Source of the DNA: Urechidicola croceus
GTDB taxonomy: Bacteria > Bacteroidota > Bacteroidia > Flavobacteriales > Flavobacteriaceae
Reading direction: 5' to 3'
Assembly: GCA_905181865.1 (NCBI GenBank)
Contig: CAJIZG010000003.1
Location: 451,001-515,000 of the forward strand
Length of the DNA: 64,000 nucleotides
Numbering within the stretch: the first letter of the stretch is position 1; each line of letters begins with the position of its first letter. The notes under the pieces are model-generated. The model searched no databases and was not told where the DNA came from. It worked only from the letters and a program-made list of their open reading frames with translations. Below, one piece after another: positions 52,590-62,512 of the stretch. Position numbers and translations under genes: made by a program.

Positions 52590-53282
52590 TTATTTTAGGG
52601 CTGTCATAATGCTTTTAACAACTTGTTGTGCAAGTAGTTTGCTTCCTTCTTTTGTGAAGTGCACGTCTTTTGGTGGTTGCAGATCTGATAAGTTTGGTAG
52701 CGCAAAACCGTGAAGATCGTTGATCTGAATATTGTTTTTCTTCATTATTTTTTTCGCAACCTTATTATATTTTGCAGGTTGATCTGCTCTACGCAATGGG
52801 CCACCTGGTTTATCTGGATAGGGTGTTGTTGTGGCAAATATTAGTTTTGCCCCTGTTACTTTAAGCTGTACAACTATCTCTTTCAAGTTCTTTTTGTAAG
52901 CCTTGAGATCTGCTTGTTGAGGATCATTAGGATCTGTACTATTTTGCCCTGTTCCAGCTACTTTTACATGTTTCAGATCATGCAATCCAAAATTAAAATG
53001 TATAACATCCCATTTAGTATCACCAAGCCAGAGATCCAAATTTTCTAATCCTTTAGTCGTTCCCCAACAGTTGTCAAAACCGCCTTTAGCATCTTTAGCT
53101 CTGGTAACATTAGCTTTCCCTTTCAACATCTCCTGAACAAAATTTGTATATCCTATTGATACAGAATCGCCAAGAAGCATTACATTAGGTAAACTCTTTT
53201 CGGAGTTGGCAATTAGCAGGTTAGGAAAAAGGCAAACACCAGTTCCTAATAGTACGTTTTTAATAAAATTTCTTCTTTGCAT
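52590..53282 (-). CDS. SGNH/GDSL hydrolase with Tat-type signal
   Basis: The 230-residue protein starts with MQRRNFIKNVLLGTG, a twin-arginine-like signal. The SGNH blocks are LGDSVSIGYT (Ser nucleophile), an invariant Gly in KGGFDNCWG, Asn in HFNFGLHD, and the Asp-x-x-His pair DVHF near the C-terminus. It probably removes an acyl group from a sugar outside the cytoplasm. It is flanked by a 63-bp direct repeat and by two related gene tails, so it may have been inserted into, or kept from, a duplicated block. AT-rich composition agrees with the neighbours. Confidence 0.85.
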   Translation of the reverse strand: MQRRNFIKNVLLGTGVCLFPNLLIANSEKSLPNVMLLGDSVSIGYTNFVQEMLKGKANVTRAKDAKGGFDNCWGTTKGLENLDLWLGDTKWDVIHFNFGLHDLKHVKVAGTGQNSTDPNDPQQADLKAYKKNLKEIVVQLKVTGAKLIFATTTPYPDKPGGPLRRADQPAKYNKVAKKIMKKNNIQINDLHGFALPNLSDLQPPKDVHFTKEGSKLLAQQVVKSIMTALK

Positions 53283-53334
53283 AATATGTTTTTTAAAATT
53301 CTAGATGTATTTATTTATAATAAAGTTCACTTAT

Positions 53335-53402
53335 TTTTTTCATTGCATTAAAATTGAAGCTCAGCGCTTAGCTCTAATTTGATAGTTATAAAAACTCAAG
53401 GC
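53335..53402. repeat. Direct repeat right of the SGNH gene (partner at 52454-52516)
   Basis: Nearly the same as 52454-52516, with a few substitutions (GCATTA for GTTTTA). It encodes the end ALSFYNYQIRAKR on the minus strand. Confidence 0.85.
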
Positions 53403-53505
53403 CCCAATACTATTTTGCCCGAAGAGCCATGGTCCCTGGTAACATTTATCTGTTCCCTCATAAAAGTGACCCGGCAGATAAGTTATTTTTCTTGGAAATA
53501 TTGAT
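53361..53505 (-). pseudogene. Unidentified gene tail (right twin)
   Basis: A frame ending at 53361 encodes LPGHFYEGTDKCYQG, WLFGQNSIGALSFYNYQ and IRAKR. It begins right after the MaoC stop codon. The final 13 residues match the left twin. I cannot name the family; the Gly, Tyr and Trp pattern suggests a beta-rich secreted protein. Confidence 0.45.
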
Positions 53506-53509
53506 CTTG

Positions 53510-53959
53510 TTACTCCTCATTTTTTTTATTAGCCAGCAAAATGTGATCACAAACCATGACTATTTCATTTTTTTGGTTAAAAACTTCTACATGCTCAGTA
53601 ACCTGTCCAAAGCGAGGCTTTTTAGATTCTTTCTTTTCACTTATCACAATTGTTACACGTATAGTATCACCAATATAAACAGGTTTAATAAAACGTAATC
53701 TATCATAACCTTTCGAAAAAGCTTCAGGATTAATCTCAGTAGCAGTCATCCCAATTGCTACACTAAAAGTAAGCGTACCATGGGCTATCCGTTGTTTAAA
53801 AGGCTGATTCTTACACCATTCTGCATCCATATGATGAGGAAAAAAATCACCAGTTTGACCAGCATGTGTTACAATATCAGCCTCTGTAATAGTACGTCCA
53901 AAAGTTTCTCTTTGCTCTCCTGTAACGTAATCTTCAAAAAATTGAGTTCTAAAAATCAT
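53510..53959 (-). CDS. MaoC-like (R)-hydratase, copy 1
   Basis: The 149-residue single hot-dog protein has the hydratase-2 motif: [15 protein letters not shown], with Asp38 and His43 at the catalytic spacing, and [15 protein letters not shown]. Such enzymes add or remove water at an acyl-CoA double bond. It is the last gene of the run that begins with the RhaT-like permease and lies 19 bp from the Gfo/Idh gene. Its likely substrate is the CoA ester made by the class III CoA-transferases of the run. The paralogue at 57425 lacks the His. Confidence 0.85.
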   Translation of the reverse strand: MIFRTQFFEDYVTGEQRETFGRTITEADIVTHAGQTGDFFPHHMDAEWCKNQPFKQRIAHGTLTFSVAIGMTATEINPEAFSKGYDRLRFIKPVYIGDTIRVTIVISEKKESKKPRFGQVTEHVEVFNQKNEIVMVCDHILLANKKNEE

Positions 53960-53978
53960 AATTCTATATTTTAAAATA

Positions 53979-55040
53979 TTATTTTCTTGTTCCTGTATTA
54001 CTCGATTGGTAGGCTAACTCAACCGTTTCCATAGTTTTTACAGCATCTTCAACAGCGGTTGGCAACTCTTTTTCTGAACCTTCTACAAATCTCATTAAAC
54101 TCGACATCACACCAATAAAAGCATCAGGAAACCAAGTTCCTTCTATTTCCAAAGTTTTCCATTGAGGGTTATTATCTTCGTCTATAACGCAATATTCAAA
54201 TTTATCTGGAACACCATGTGGATAATCAAGTAATAATCCCATTTTGGCAACAATAACACCTTTAGTTCCTTCCCATTTTATAAAGCTTTTTTGATGGGTT
54301 CTCCCAAAATTATGATCGTGATTGGTATTAATTGTAGCACTCATTTCATCACCATAATCAAATAAAATAGTACTTCGTGTAGAGGCTACAGTAGTCTTTG
54401 GATGTCTCACTGTTTTAGCCATAACTCTTTTTGGGTCCCCTAAGAAAGAGCGCATAACATCAATATAATGAATGCTATGATACAATATTTCGACCCTTGG
54501 AATATCCGCTAAAAAATCCCACAAATGCCATGGGGTATAGGTGCAAAGTTTTACTTTCATGTCGTAGACTTCTCCTATTAAACCTGCATCTATTAGAGAT
54601 CTTGCCGCGTTTACGAATGGTGCAAATCTTAATTGAAAATTAACCGCTGCTGTTAGATTTTTAGCATTACAAATAGACAAAATTTCCTTTGCACTTTCCA
54701 GATTTTCTCCCATAGGTTTCTGTATTAAAACAGCACTATTATCAGGTAATTTTGGAAGTATATTTGTTATTTCAGAAGCAGGAATTGCCAAGTCAAAAAT
54801 AGCATTGTTTTCTTTTCCCAATTTAACGAGAGATTCTATGGTATCGCAAACAGTTGGAATACTGAATTGCGCAGCTAAAAGCATTGCATTTTCTTTGTTT
54901 AAATCATAAATAGCTAGAACTTCAAAACCTGCTTTAGTATATGCCGGTAAGTGAGCATCTTTTACAATTCCACCAGCCCCAATAATTACAATTGGAATTT
55001 TTGTATTTGGTAATTTAGACTCAGAAATTATTGTTGTCAT
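53979..55040 (-). CDS. Gfo/Idh/MocA-family oxidoreductase, cytoplasmic
   Basis: The 353-residue protein has no signal peptide. The Rossmann start is [18 protein letters not shown] (17-34), with catalytic-type Lys108 in IQKP, then a C-terminal domain with [20 protein letters not shown], the metal-free dehydrogenase type. It overlaps the stop of the solute-binding-like gene by one base at 55040, so translation is probably coupled. It would oxidise or reduce a sugar or sugar acid with NAD(P). Its substrate may be the ligand of the neighbouring binding protein. Confidence 0.88.
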   Translation of the reverse strand: MTTIISESKLPNTKIPIVIIGAGGIVKDAHLPAYTKAGFEVLAIYDLNKENAMLLAAQFSIPTVCDTIESLVKLGKENNAIFDLAIPASEITNILPKLPDNSAVLIQKPMGENLESAKEILSICNAKNLTAAVNFQLRFAPFVNAARSLIDAGLIGEVYDMKVKLCTYTPWHLWDFLADIPRVEILYHSIHYIDVMRSFLGDPKRVMAKTVRHPKTTVASTRSTILFDYGDEMSATINTNHDHNFGRTHQKSFIKWEGTKGVIVAKMGLLLDYPHGVPDKFEYCVIDEDNNPQWKTLEIEGTWFPDAFIGVMSSLMRFVEGSEKELPTAVEDAVKTMETVELAYQSSNTGTRK

Positions 55041-56272
55041 TAACTTTCTATTTTATCAATTTTATTTTGTGCTTCTTTTATTAATTCCGATACATCCTTA
55101 TTGGTAGAGAACAGCTTTGTTACCATTACATCAATAACTTCAGATATTTTATTCCAATTTATATTTCGGGGTAAGGTTCTAGCATTTTTATGAAGTGTCT
55201 CGAGTTTATAGTAATAAGGAACTATTTCATTCACTTCTTTATCTCCCCATGTGGACTTTCTACAGCCAATACCCCCTTCTAAGGTCATAAGTTTGTCATT
55301 TTTTGCATTGACGGCATATTGAATAAAATCATACGCTACTTGCTTATTCTTACTTCCTTTACCAATAGCGTATAACCAATAAACATTAAGGGAAACCCCA
55401 TGTCCTCCTGGGCCTGCTGGCACATCGGTAATATCTACACAGCCTTTTACTTTAGACTCGGGGTATACTTCACACATGGATGCAAATCCAAACCAGTTCA
55501 CCATCATAGCAATCTCTCCATTCGCAAAGGCCATTCCTGATTTTACAGAATCAAAATCCGCACAATCGGGATGCATCGCTGCCTTATCTTGGGTCAATTT
55601 ACGGTAAAACTCAAGTCCTGCTACTGCTGCCGGACTATCTATATTGATTTGTCCATTTTCATTTACCAATTCACCACCTCTTGTCCATAATTGAAGACTA
55701 AAATCAAATACGGTATTGTGTCCATCGGGATACAAGGCAAATGCGGTACCATATAAGTTTTGCTCAGGTCTATGAAAAAATTGAGCTACTTCATGCAATT
55801 CTTCCCAAGTGGCAGGTGGTTGCAATTCTCTATTGTATTTTAGTTTAAAAGCCTTCTTTTCTTCGGGATTATTGAAGAGGTCTTTTCTATAAACAAGGCA
55901 TTCTGGACCATCATGAAACGGTAGCCCTAGAATTTTGTCTTCAAATTTTTGCATGTTCAATAATGAATCGGACCAACTTTCAGAATAATTCTCAGAGTGC
56001 TGGGCATCGATCCATGGAGCAAGATCTTCCAATGCATTTTTTTCATTTGCTTCTGTAATCCAATCTGTATTTATATGAGTTACATCCCAATCTCCAGTAA
56101 CCAATCCATTTTCTTTTCCTAAAGTTGCTTCATATAAGGGGTGTAAATCCATTGGTATGGCTTCCAGTTCCAAATCACATCCTGTTTCCTGGCAAAAGAA
56201 TTTCCATATTTTTTCGATAGCCGTTTCAAACGGGTCAAATTTACGTACGGCAATTCTAAATTTATTCGACAT
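55040..56272 (-). CDS. Solute-binding-protein-like protein without a signal peptide, copy 1
   Basis: The 410 residues have the fold pattern of family 1 (sugar) solute-binding proteins: DWDVTHINTDWITEANEKN, ILGLPFHDGPECLVYRKDLF, PATWEELHEVAQFF and GMAFANGEIAMMVNWFGFAS. There is no signal sequence: the first beta strand (FRIAVRKFDP) starts at residue 5, and the preceding gene stops only 4 bp upstream, so none can be hidden. No ABC permease or ATPase is in the window. It should therefore sit in the cytoplasm, perhaps as a sugar sensor, carrier or enzyme subunit. It is closely packed with a CoA-transferase and an oxidoreductase. Confidence 0.8.
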   Translation of the reverse strand: MSNKFRIAVRKFDPFETAIEKIWKFFCQETGCDLELEAIPMDLHPLYEATLGKENGLVTGDWDVTHINTDWITEANEKNALEDLAPWIDAQHSENYSESWSDSLLNMQKFEDKILGLPFHDGPECLVYRKDLFNNPEEKKAFKLKYNRELQPPATWEELHEVAQFFHRPEQNLYGTAFALYPDGHNTVFDFSLQLWTRGGELVNENGQINIDSPAAVAGLEFYRKLTQDKAAMHPDCADFDSVKSGMAFANGEIAMMVNWFGFASMCEVYPESKVKGCVDITDVPAGPGGHGVSLNVYWLYAIGKGSKNKQVAYDFIQYAVNAKNDKLMTLEGGIGCRKSTWGDKEVNEIVPYYYKLETLHKNARTLPRNINWNKISEVIDVMVTKLFSTNKDVSELIKEAQNKIDKIES

Positions 56273-56276
56273 CGTT

Positions 56277-57422
56277 TTATAGTTTATATTCTTTTATTAA
56301 TGAATCCGTATGTTCTCCCAAAATAGGGGTTCCTTTTTCAGAAACCAATAATTCTCCATCTATCTGAATAGGACAACGGGTTGTTTTAAAACGGAAGCCA
56401 TCGCTCATTTGAACTTCCTGTTCCATTTCCAATACTTTATAGCCTTCGGTGTTGAGTAAGGTTTTCCAATCTAGCACATCTGCACACCAAATATCAACAG
56501 GTTCTAATATTGACAACCATTTTTGAGTAGTCCCCGTAGCCAAATGGTTCGCCAACACTTCTTTGATTTCATCCCTTTTATCGAACCATGACGGTATTTC
56601 TTGGTATTCTTTTAATTTTTCGCAACCCAACAATTCGCCCAAAACAGGAATTTGACCCATGGCCAAAGCAAGAGAACCATTTTTTGTTTTATAAATTCCG
56701 TAGGGTGCTCCAAGGTAGGCATGTGCATTATTTCTTTCGGTACGTTCGGTAGGTTGACCTCCATCTTTAAAGAACGTAGTAATGGTTTCAAATTGAAAAT
56801 CAATGATAGATTCCATCATGCTTACCTCAATTTTAGCTCCTTTTCCATTCACTCCTTTACGTACCAAAGCTGCCAATAACCCTTGTACTAGATGTGCTCC
56901 AGACAAGATATCAACAATTGCCAACCCTACTGGAACAGGACCATCGTTTTTATTGCCACTTAGCCAAGTTAAGCCAGACAGGGATTGAATTAAAAGATCC
57001 TGCCCAGGTTTGTCTTTCCAAGGCCCTTCTTTTCCATAACCCGATATTTCTCCATATACAATGGACGGATTAATCTTAGCAATCGTGTTATAATCTAATC
57101 CAAGTCGCTCTATTACTCCTGGTCTAAAATTATGCATCACAATATCTGCCGATTCAATTAATTTTAACACTTGAGCTTTATCTACCTCATTTTTAAGATC
57201 GGCACTAAAACTTTCTTTATTACGGTTTATTGCATGAAAAACAGTAGAGTCTCCATTCATTTTCACATTGGACACATAAAGTGTACGACATATATCTCCT
57301 GTTATAAGACGTTCTACTTTTATTACGCGAGCCCCCAAATCGGCCAATTTTAAACTGGCTGATGGTCCGGATAAAAATTGACTTAAGTCAACTACTAATA
57401 TATCTTCAAGTGGTTTTATCAT
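56277..57422 (-). CDS. Class III (CaiB/BaiF) CoA-transferase, copy 1
   Basis: The 381-residue protein has the family start [20 protein letters not shown] (9-28), [12 protein letters not shown], and [13 protein letters not shown] with the catalytic Asp142 that forms an acyl anhydride in this class. The end reads [20 protein letters not shown]. It moves CoA from one acyl-CoA to a carboxylic acid. Its partner carboxylate is unknown. It is 2 bp downstream of the second MaoC-like gene. It is about half identical by eye to the copy at 57940, so the two may act as a pair or on different acids. Confidence 0.88.
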   Translation of the reverse strand: MIKPLEDILVVDLSQFLSGPSASLKLADLGARVIKVERLITGDICRTLYVSNVKMNGDSTVFHAINRNKESFSADLKNEVDKAQVLKLIESADIVMHNFRPGVIERLGLDYNTIAKINPSIVYGEISGYGKEGPWKDKPGQDLLIQSLSGLTWLSGNKNDGPVPVGLAIVDILSGAHLVQGLLAALVRKGVNGKGAKIEVSMMESIIDFQFETITTFFKDGGQPTERTERNNAHAYLGAPYGIYKTKNGSLALAMGQIPVLGELLGCEKLKEYQEIPSWFDKRDEIKEVLANHLATGTTQKWLSILEPVDIWCADVLDWKTLLNTEGYKVLEMEQEVQMSDGFRFKTTRCPIQIDGELLVSEKGTPILGEHTDSLIKEYKL

Positions 57423-57424
57423 TT

Positions 57425-57928
57425 TTATTTTTGATAATTTTCTGGATGTCTGTATTTAACCGTTTGTAAATGCTCACAGTAAAGAACTAATTCTCCCGGG
57501 TGTTTATAAACCTCATAACTCACTGTTACAAGTCCCATTTTTTCGTATTTAGGTATCTTTTTTAATTGTGTTCTTACCGTATAAATAGTATCTCCAATAA
57601 ACACGGGTTTAATAAACCTCAGTTTGTCATAACCATAACTAAACGTATGAATATTGTTATGAGCCATCAACCCTAATCCTAAACTAAAAACCATGGCACC
57701 AGCCACCAATCGTTTTTTAAACAATCCTTCTTCTTCGGCAAATACCTCATCGGCAACATAAGGATGTAAATCCATAACCAAACCATTAAACATCATAGAC
57801 TCACCTTCGGATATGGTTCTTCTGATTGATCTTGCTTTAAGACCAACTTTAAACTCTTCATACAACCAATCTTCTGTATTAAACTGCTTAATATTTTTAT
57901 GTGTTTCTACAGGTGTATTTTCTGGCAT
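57425..57928 (-). CDS. MaoC-like protein, copy 2, lacking the catalytic His
   Basis: The 167-residue hot-dog protein has the MaoC layout: [35 protein letters not shown] and [19 protein letters not shown]. Aligned to copy 1 ([10 protein letters not shown]), Asp53 matches the catalytic Asp, but the position of His43 is Val58; only His55 lies near. A typical (R)-hydratase reaction may thus be lost or changed. It sits between the two CoA-transferase genes (2 and 11 bp gaps). It may form a mixed dimer with copy 1, or work as a thioesterase- or hydratase-like enzyme with another residue. Start chosen for the N-terminal fit. Confidence 0.8.
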   Translation of the reverse strand: MPENTPVETHKNIKQFNTEDWLYEEFKVGLKARSIRRTISEGESMMFNGLVMDLHPYVADEVFAEEEGLFKKRLVAGAMVFSLGLGLMAHNNIHTFSYGYDKLRFIKPVFIGDTIYTVRTQLKKIPKYEKMGLVTVSYEVYKHPGELVLYCEHLQTVKYRHPENYQK

Positions 57929-57939
57929 AATAATATAAT

Positions 57940-59082
57940 TTATAAGTTAAATTCTTTTGCTATTTTCAGTGTGTCCTCTCCTACTTTAGGTGCTGCTTTT
58001 CGATGGTAATAAAGTTCTCCATCTACTCGGATAGGGCAACGTGTAGTGCGTACTTTTTCTCCATCTGAAGTGCTGACTTCTTGTTCCATTTGAAGTACTT
58101 TATAGCCATCATGTGCTAAAAAATCTTCATAAGTAAATACATCTGAACACCATATATCTTTTGATTCTAAAATCAACAACCACTCTGCAGTTGTCTTTGT
58201 GATAAAAATATCATGTAATAAATCCATTATTTCATCGCGCTTATCAAACCAGCTTTCCTCAGATTGAAATACTGGAGGCAATTCACTGCCCAACTCTTTC
58301 ATTAGTTGAGTCATTGGCATCATGGCAATAGAAATATAATTATTCTTTGTTCTATAGACTCCGTAGGGTGCACTTAAATATGCATGTGCACTCCCTTTTT
58401 TAGCACGCTGTGGTTCTTTTTTTCCATCGTTGAAATGGGTGGTCAGTACTTCAAACTGAAAATCCAAGGTCGATTCTAATAAGCTTACTTCAACCAAAGC
58501 TCCTTTTTGTGTTTTTCCTCTTCGTACCAATGCCGCCAATATCCCTTGAGTAAAATGGGTTCCGGTTAGAATATCACTGGCAGCCAACCCTATAGGTACT
58601 GGACCGCTATCTGCTGACCCCGATAAATGGGTCATTCCAGAAAGAGACTGTATCAACAAATCCTGTCCCGGTTTTTTTACCCAAGGTCCTTTACTACCAT
58701 ACCCTGTTACTACTCCATATACAATTTTAGGGTTGATGCTTTTTACAGTTCCATAATCCAATCCTATTTTCTCCATGACCCCTGGCCTAAAATTATGGGT
58801 CATGACATCCGCTAGGGATAATAATTTTTTAATTTGTTTTAAATCTTCTGGGTCTTTCAAATTAGCTGCAAACGATTCTTTGTTTCTATTTATGGTATGA
58901 AAAACCAAACTATCTTTGTCTATAAACAAATTTTTAATCGCAATTTGCCTACAACCCTCTCCTGTTACCGGGCGTTCTATTTTAATAACTCTAGCCCCTA
59001 AATCTGCTAACCGAAGTCCTGCAGAAGGCCCTGCCAAATATTGACAAAATTCTAAAATCAATAAACCTTCTAGTGGTTTCAT
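57940..59082 (-). CDS. Class III (CaiB/BaiF) CoA-transferase, copy 2
   Basis: The 380-residue protein is homologous to the one at 56277 along its whole length: [46 protein letters not shown] with catalytic Asp141, and [20 protein letters not shown]. It lies between the binding-protein-like gene (11 bp) and MaoC copy 2 (11 bp). Strong conservation of both copies suggests that each is used, either on different carboxylates or as donor and acceptor forms. No gene for further beta-oxidation steps is in the window. Confidence 0.88.
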   Translation of the reverse strand: MKPLEGLLILEFCQYLAGPSAGLRLADLGARVIKIERPVTGEGCRQIAIKNLFIDKDSLVFHTINRNKESFAANLKDPEDLKQIKKLLSLADVMTHNFRPGVMEKIGLDYGTVKSINPKIVYGVVTGYGSKGPWVKKPGQDLLIQSLSGMTHLSGSADSGPVPIGLAASDILTGTHFTQGILAALVRRGKTQKGALVEVSLLESTLDFQFEVLTTHFNDGKKEPQRAKKGSAHAYLSAPYGVYRTKNNYISIAMMPMTQLMKELGSELPPVFQSEESWFDKRDEIMDLLHDIFITKTTAEWLLILESKDIWCSDVFTYEDFLAHDGYKVLQMEQEVSTSDGEKVRTTRCPIRVDGELYYHRKAAPKVGEDTLKIAKEFNL

Positions 59083-59093
59083 TAACTATTTAT

Positions 59094-60233
59094 TTAATGT
59101 GTTAGTGATTCAATATAAATCGAATTCATTTTATCTACCGCTGCTTCAATAGAAATTTTTCCAGTAACAGCATCGTGAATTACAGGACTTGCCTCATCCT
59201 GAAAATGCATATACCCATAATACTGAGGGCGCATTGTTGCTTCATCCAACGTTTGTAAAGTATCTTTAAAAAAGTTCTTACTTTGCTTATTCACCTCTTC
59301 ATTTAACCATGCTTTTCTATGTCCTGGCTGACCTCCAAAATCAAAATAAAAACCTGATTGTATTTTTTCTGAAGCGGTGAACTCCGCATACTTCATGGCT
59401 ATTTCAGCATGCTTGGTTTTAGAAGATACCGCCACTCCTGCGCCTCCTAATGTAGAACGCAATCTTTGACCATTGAACGTTACTAAACCTCCTGCTTTTA
59501 AAACGTTATCTGCATAATTATTTTTAGAATAATTGGAATATCCATAATTGAATGGACTATACACAATATCATCCGTTTTTGTCATTAATTCAGCTATCTG
59601 TATTGGATTCATTTCTAAACAATATGAAGGAGCTACAGCTACAAGTTCTTTATACATTTTTATTGCTTCTATCATAATAGCACGAGGAGCTACTTCTATT
59701 TTACTTTTAAAAACAGCACCACCCAATGCTATACACATCATATAATGGTGCATTAAAGTGTCTATTGGTATCGATGCAAAAGCTACTTTTCCTGCTTTAG
59801 TTAGTTCCAACAATTCTTCCCAAGTTTTAGGAATTTGAATATTCTGTTGGTTTGCTAAATCTTCTCTCCAAGTAGCAATGGGTGTAGCTGCGTCTGTTGC
59901 TAATGTCCATTGTTTGTTGTCTACATTATAACTAGCATGCGATTCCCCTACACTATTATTGGCTAATTCTTCAATAAATTCAGCACTTAAATAATCATCA
60001 AAAGCTAAAAGATTATTATCTCGTGCAGCTATTGAAACATGTGGATTGTCCATAATTAACAAATCGTAGTTATCTGTCAATTCATCTATCGACGCATCTG
60101 CAAATGCTTGTAATGACCTTTTTTCCCAAGTAATTCTCACATTTGGATTTAATTCTTCAAATCGCTGTGCAGTGGCAACTACAGACGTAAAGCCACGTGT
60201 ATGATTCCAAGAAATTCCTTTTAATTTAATCAT
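59094..60233 (-). CDS. Solute-binding-protein-like protein without a signal peptide, copy 2
   Basis: The 379 residues have the family 1 solute-binding pattern: SVVATAQRFEELNPNVRITW, YDLLIMDNPHVSIAARD, PKTWEELLELTKAGKVAF, LGGAGVAVSSKTKHAEIAMK and AEFTASEKIQSGFYFDFGGQ. The first beta strand starts at residue 2 (IKLKGISW), and the permease gene stops 23 bp upstream, leaving no room for a signal peptide. It is only weakly similar to copy 1 at 55040. It is the second gene of the run, after RhaT. The lack of an exported form or an ABC partner points to a cytoplasmic role. Confidence 0.8.
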   Translation of the reverse strand: MIKLKGISWNHTRGFTSVVATAQRFEELNPNVRITWEKRSLQAFADASIDELTDNYDLLIMDNPHVSIAARDNNLLAFDDYLSAEFIEELANNSVGESHASYNVDNKQWTLATDAATPIATWREDLANQQNIQIPKTWEELLELTKAGKVAFASIPIDTLMHHYMMCIALGGAVFKSKIEVAPRAIMIEAIKMYKELVAVAPSYCLEMNPIQIAELMTKTDDIVYSPFNYGYSNYSKNNYADNVLKAGGLVTFNGQRLRSTLGGAGVAVSSKTKHAEIAMKYAEFTASEKIQSGFYFDFGGQPGHRKAWLNEEVNKQSKNFFKDTLQTLDEATMRPQYYGYMHFQDEASPVIHDAVTGKISIEAAVDKMNSIYIESLTH

Positions 60234-60256
60234 TTCCCTTATAATTTAATTTTTTT

Positions 60257-61327
60257 CTAATGGTCAGGTATTGTTTCGACCCCCAACATTCCACCGTATG
60301 TTATCACCACAAATGATATTACTAATATCAACAAACCTGATATTAAAACAATATAGGTTTGCTTCGATACATTTTTCCATTCTTTCATTAATACACCTAC
60401 GATATAACTAAAGAAAATAAGCATAGACATATGAATTGCCCAACTTGCAAATTTAAAATTCCCCATGCGTACATGTGCCATTCCGTAGAAGAAAAATTGA
60501 AAATACCATAGGCCACCTGTGAGTATTGATAGCCCTAAATTTTGCAACCATACCGAAGCACCAACACTTTTTACAGCCACCAATTCACGAATGGTTTTTT
60601 GCTTAAAGCTCACTACCATAAACCAAATAAAATTGGTTACGAATGTTCCAGATGTGGATACTAATAGATTTGCGTTTCCCTGAAAATGACCTGCTCCATA
60701 TTCACCAGCAATCTCTGCAATTGGGGCACCTAGTTCTAACGAAACTCCAAATATCGCAGATAAAACTCCGGCAAAAACCGCAAGCATTAATCCTTTCTTT
60801 AAATTAAAACTGGCTGCTGTAGAATTATCTAATAGTTTTAGATCTTTCTCTTTTTTTCTACCTGCAACCCCGCACAACACAACTCCAAATAACGACAATA
60901 ACAATCCAACAAGCACAACCATGCCTCCAGGTTTGGAAAAATGTTCTATTAATGTTCCATGAATAAATAGTGGCACTATGGTACCTAATACCGCTGATAA
61001 CCCAATTGAAATAGTATAGGTTAATGAAAAACCGATATACTTAATAGCATACCCAAATGCTAATCCTCCAAAACCATACACTGCTCCTAATAATGACGCG
61101 TTGATGATTGCGGAACTTGGTGATTCTATGATTACTTGCCAAAGATTAGGCACTGTAAAATATCCTACAACAATTGGAAAAATTAGCCAAGCAAATAATG
61201 CTTGAATAAGCCAATAACTATTCCATGACCATTTTTTAACTTTTTGGAAAGGTAAATAACAAGAAGCGGCAGAAACACCTCCAATAGCATGAATAGCTGT
61301 TCCTAATAAACTGTTTGATGCAATCAT
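60257..61327 (-). CDS. RhaT-like sugar:proton symporter
   Basis: The 356-residue membrane protein has about ten hydrophobic segments. RhaT family features are TAIHAIGGVSAASCYLPFQK, WLIQALFAWLIFPIVVGYF, LGAVYGFGGLAFGYAIKYIG and KKGLMLAVFAGVLSAIFGVS. RhaT of E. coli imports L-rhamnose with protons; this protein may carry rhamnose or a related deoxy sugar, in keeping with GH78 and GH106 in the same locus. It is the first gene of the run 61327-53510. No rhamnose isomerase or kinase is in the window, so its cargo may instead enter the CoA-transferase pathway. Confidence 0.85.
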   Translation of the reverse strand: MIASNSLLGTAIHAIGGVSAASCYLPFQKVKKWSWNSYWLIQALFAWLIFPIVVGYFTVPNLWQVIIESPSSAIINASLLGAVYGFGGLAFGYAIKYIGFSLTYTISIGLSAVLGTIVPLFIHGTLIEHFSKPGGMVVLVGLLLSLFGVVLCGVAGRKKEKDLKLLDNSTAASFNLKKGLMLAVFAGVLSAIFGVSLELGAPIAEIAGEYGAGHFQGNANLLVSTSGTFVTNFIWFMVVSFKQKTIRELVAVKSVGASVWLQNLGLSILTGGLWYFQFFFYGMAHVRMGNFKFASWAIHMSMLIFFSYIVGVLMKEWKNVSKQTYIVLISGLLILVISFVVITYGGMLGVETIPDH

Positions 61328-61468
61328 ATTTTAGTAGTTAGTTTTTAATTAATATCCATTTTTTTGGATCTATTTATAAGCGAACAAATGATTTAGAACT
61401 TTTTTTATTTGAGTAATTGAACAGGTCAAATAATTTTTTCATTAAAATCTATTCTTAAGATGTATTTT

Positions 61469-62494
61469 TTAAATTTCAAGTATTTGCTCTCGCTCATCTA
61501 TTACGTATTTTTTACCATTCTCAACATTAGTGAGAATGATATGGAAACCATAGAGGTAATGCTGCAGCTCAGCTTTCATAGTTATTCCCTTAACTTTAAT
61601 AGTATCGTCACCTATCAACTCTTTGATGCTTTTTGCCTCCATGTTTTCTTTTTTTGCACGAAAGAGATAAAAAAGTGTGCTCATAATCGGTTCTTCTTCT
61701 GGTCGTTTAAATTCCACTGTGCCCCGGGGTTTATCTGACAACTGAACATATCCCCAATGTTCAGGTTCATGCATATTTATCACTCTCTGATGAGTCCAGG
61801 TCCAATTATCTTGTTTTTCGCCGTATTGCACTCTCGAAAAGTTGACACGCCATATCATTCCATCGACGAAATAACCCTTATTTCCAAGGTCGTTCAATGC
61901 TTTCCAGGGGAAAGCAATCTCTACATTCCATCCTTCGTCCTTGTCATTAGGATTATTGATTGTCCCTTTGATATCAACTCCTATCTTTATCTCTCTCATA
62001 TCCCAACTATTCGTCAAGTTGGGACCCGAGCGATACGGCCGCATGAAGAAGAGGTCCCAGAATGTCCCTAATGCATTTACCTCGAACTCTCCGTAATGTG
62101 GTGTGGGCTCTGAAGGTTTAATAAACATCTCGAAATCATTCTCTAAATATATCGTAGCATCTCTAATTGTTTGTTCTCCCACTACATTGGGTTCTTCCAT
62201 TTCGGCATATACATACAGAAACTTATCATCCCATAGCATCTTCATTCTTGTTTTAAAACGTGGCTTGGGGTTTTTATCTCCCTCTATATCAATAAAATAA
62301 TCGCTCCAGGGTGCATTATCCCACGCTTTGTCAGGCTTTCCATCTATTACCAGAGGCTGCTCCGCCTTAAAGGCAACATATCCTTTTGGTGGCAGATAAT
62401 CCCAAAGGTGTTGTGCAGTTGCTATATTGCATGTGAACATTAACATGAAACCTATAAGAATCATGATTGCTTTTTCTCTTGTCTGTTCTCTCAT
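61469..62494 (-). CDS. Secreted CBM9-like carbohydrate-binding protein
   Basis: The 341-residue protein has a signal peptide ending near ATAQ. A family 9-like binding domain covers most of it: LVIDGKPDKAWDNAPWSDYF, MKMLWDDKFLYVYAEMEEP, YLENDFEMFIKPSEPTPHYG and WNVEIAFPWKAL. The C-terminal ~70 residues form a separate alpha/beta part. Proteins of this type are common in glycan loci and bind sugars outside the cell; an enzyme role is not excluded. A copy of the AGTGC dyad lies 28 bp upstream of the start. It is more remotely similar to the lipoprotein at 32908. Confidence 0.8.
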   Translation of the reverse strand: MREQTREKAIMILIGFMLMFTCNIATAQHLWDYLPPKGYVAFKAEQPLVIDGKPDKAWDNAPWSDYFIDIEGDKNPKPRFKTRMKMLWDDKFLYVYAEMEEPNVVGEQTIRDATIYLENDFEMFIKPSEPTPHYGEFEVNALGTFWDLFFMRPYRSGPNLTNSWDMREIKIGVDIKGTINNPNDKDEGWNVEIAFPWKALNDLGNKGYFVDGMIWRVNFSRVQYGEKQDNWTWTHQRVINMHEPEHWGYVQLSDKPRGTVEFKRPEEEPIMSTLFYLFRAKKENMEAKSIKELIGDDTIKVKGITMKAELQHYLYGFHIILTNVENGKKYVIDEREQILEI

Positions 62495-62512
62495 AATTTA
62501 TTATGTATTTAG

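Noticed and set aside
55040-60233. Components of an ABC sugar importer
   Set aside because: The two solute-binding-like proteins lack signal peptides and no permease or ATPase gene is in the window; the transporter next to them is RhaT-like.
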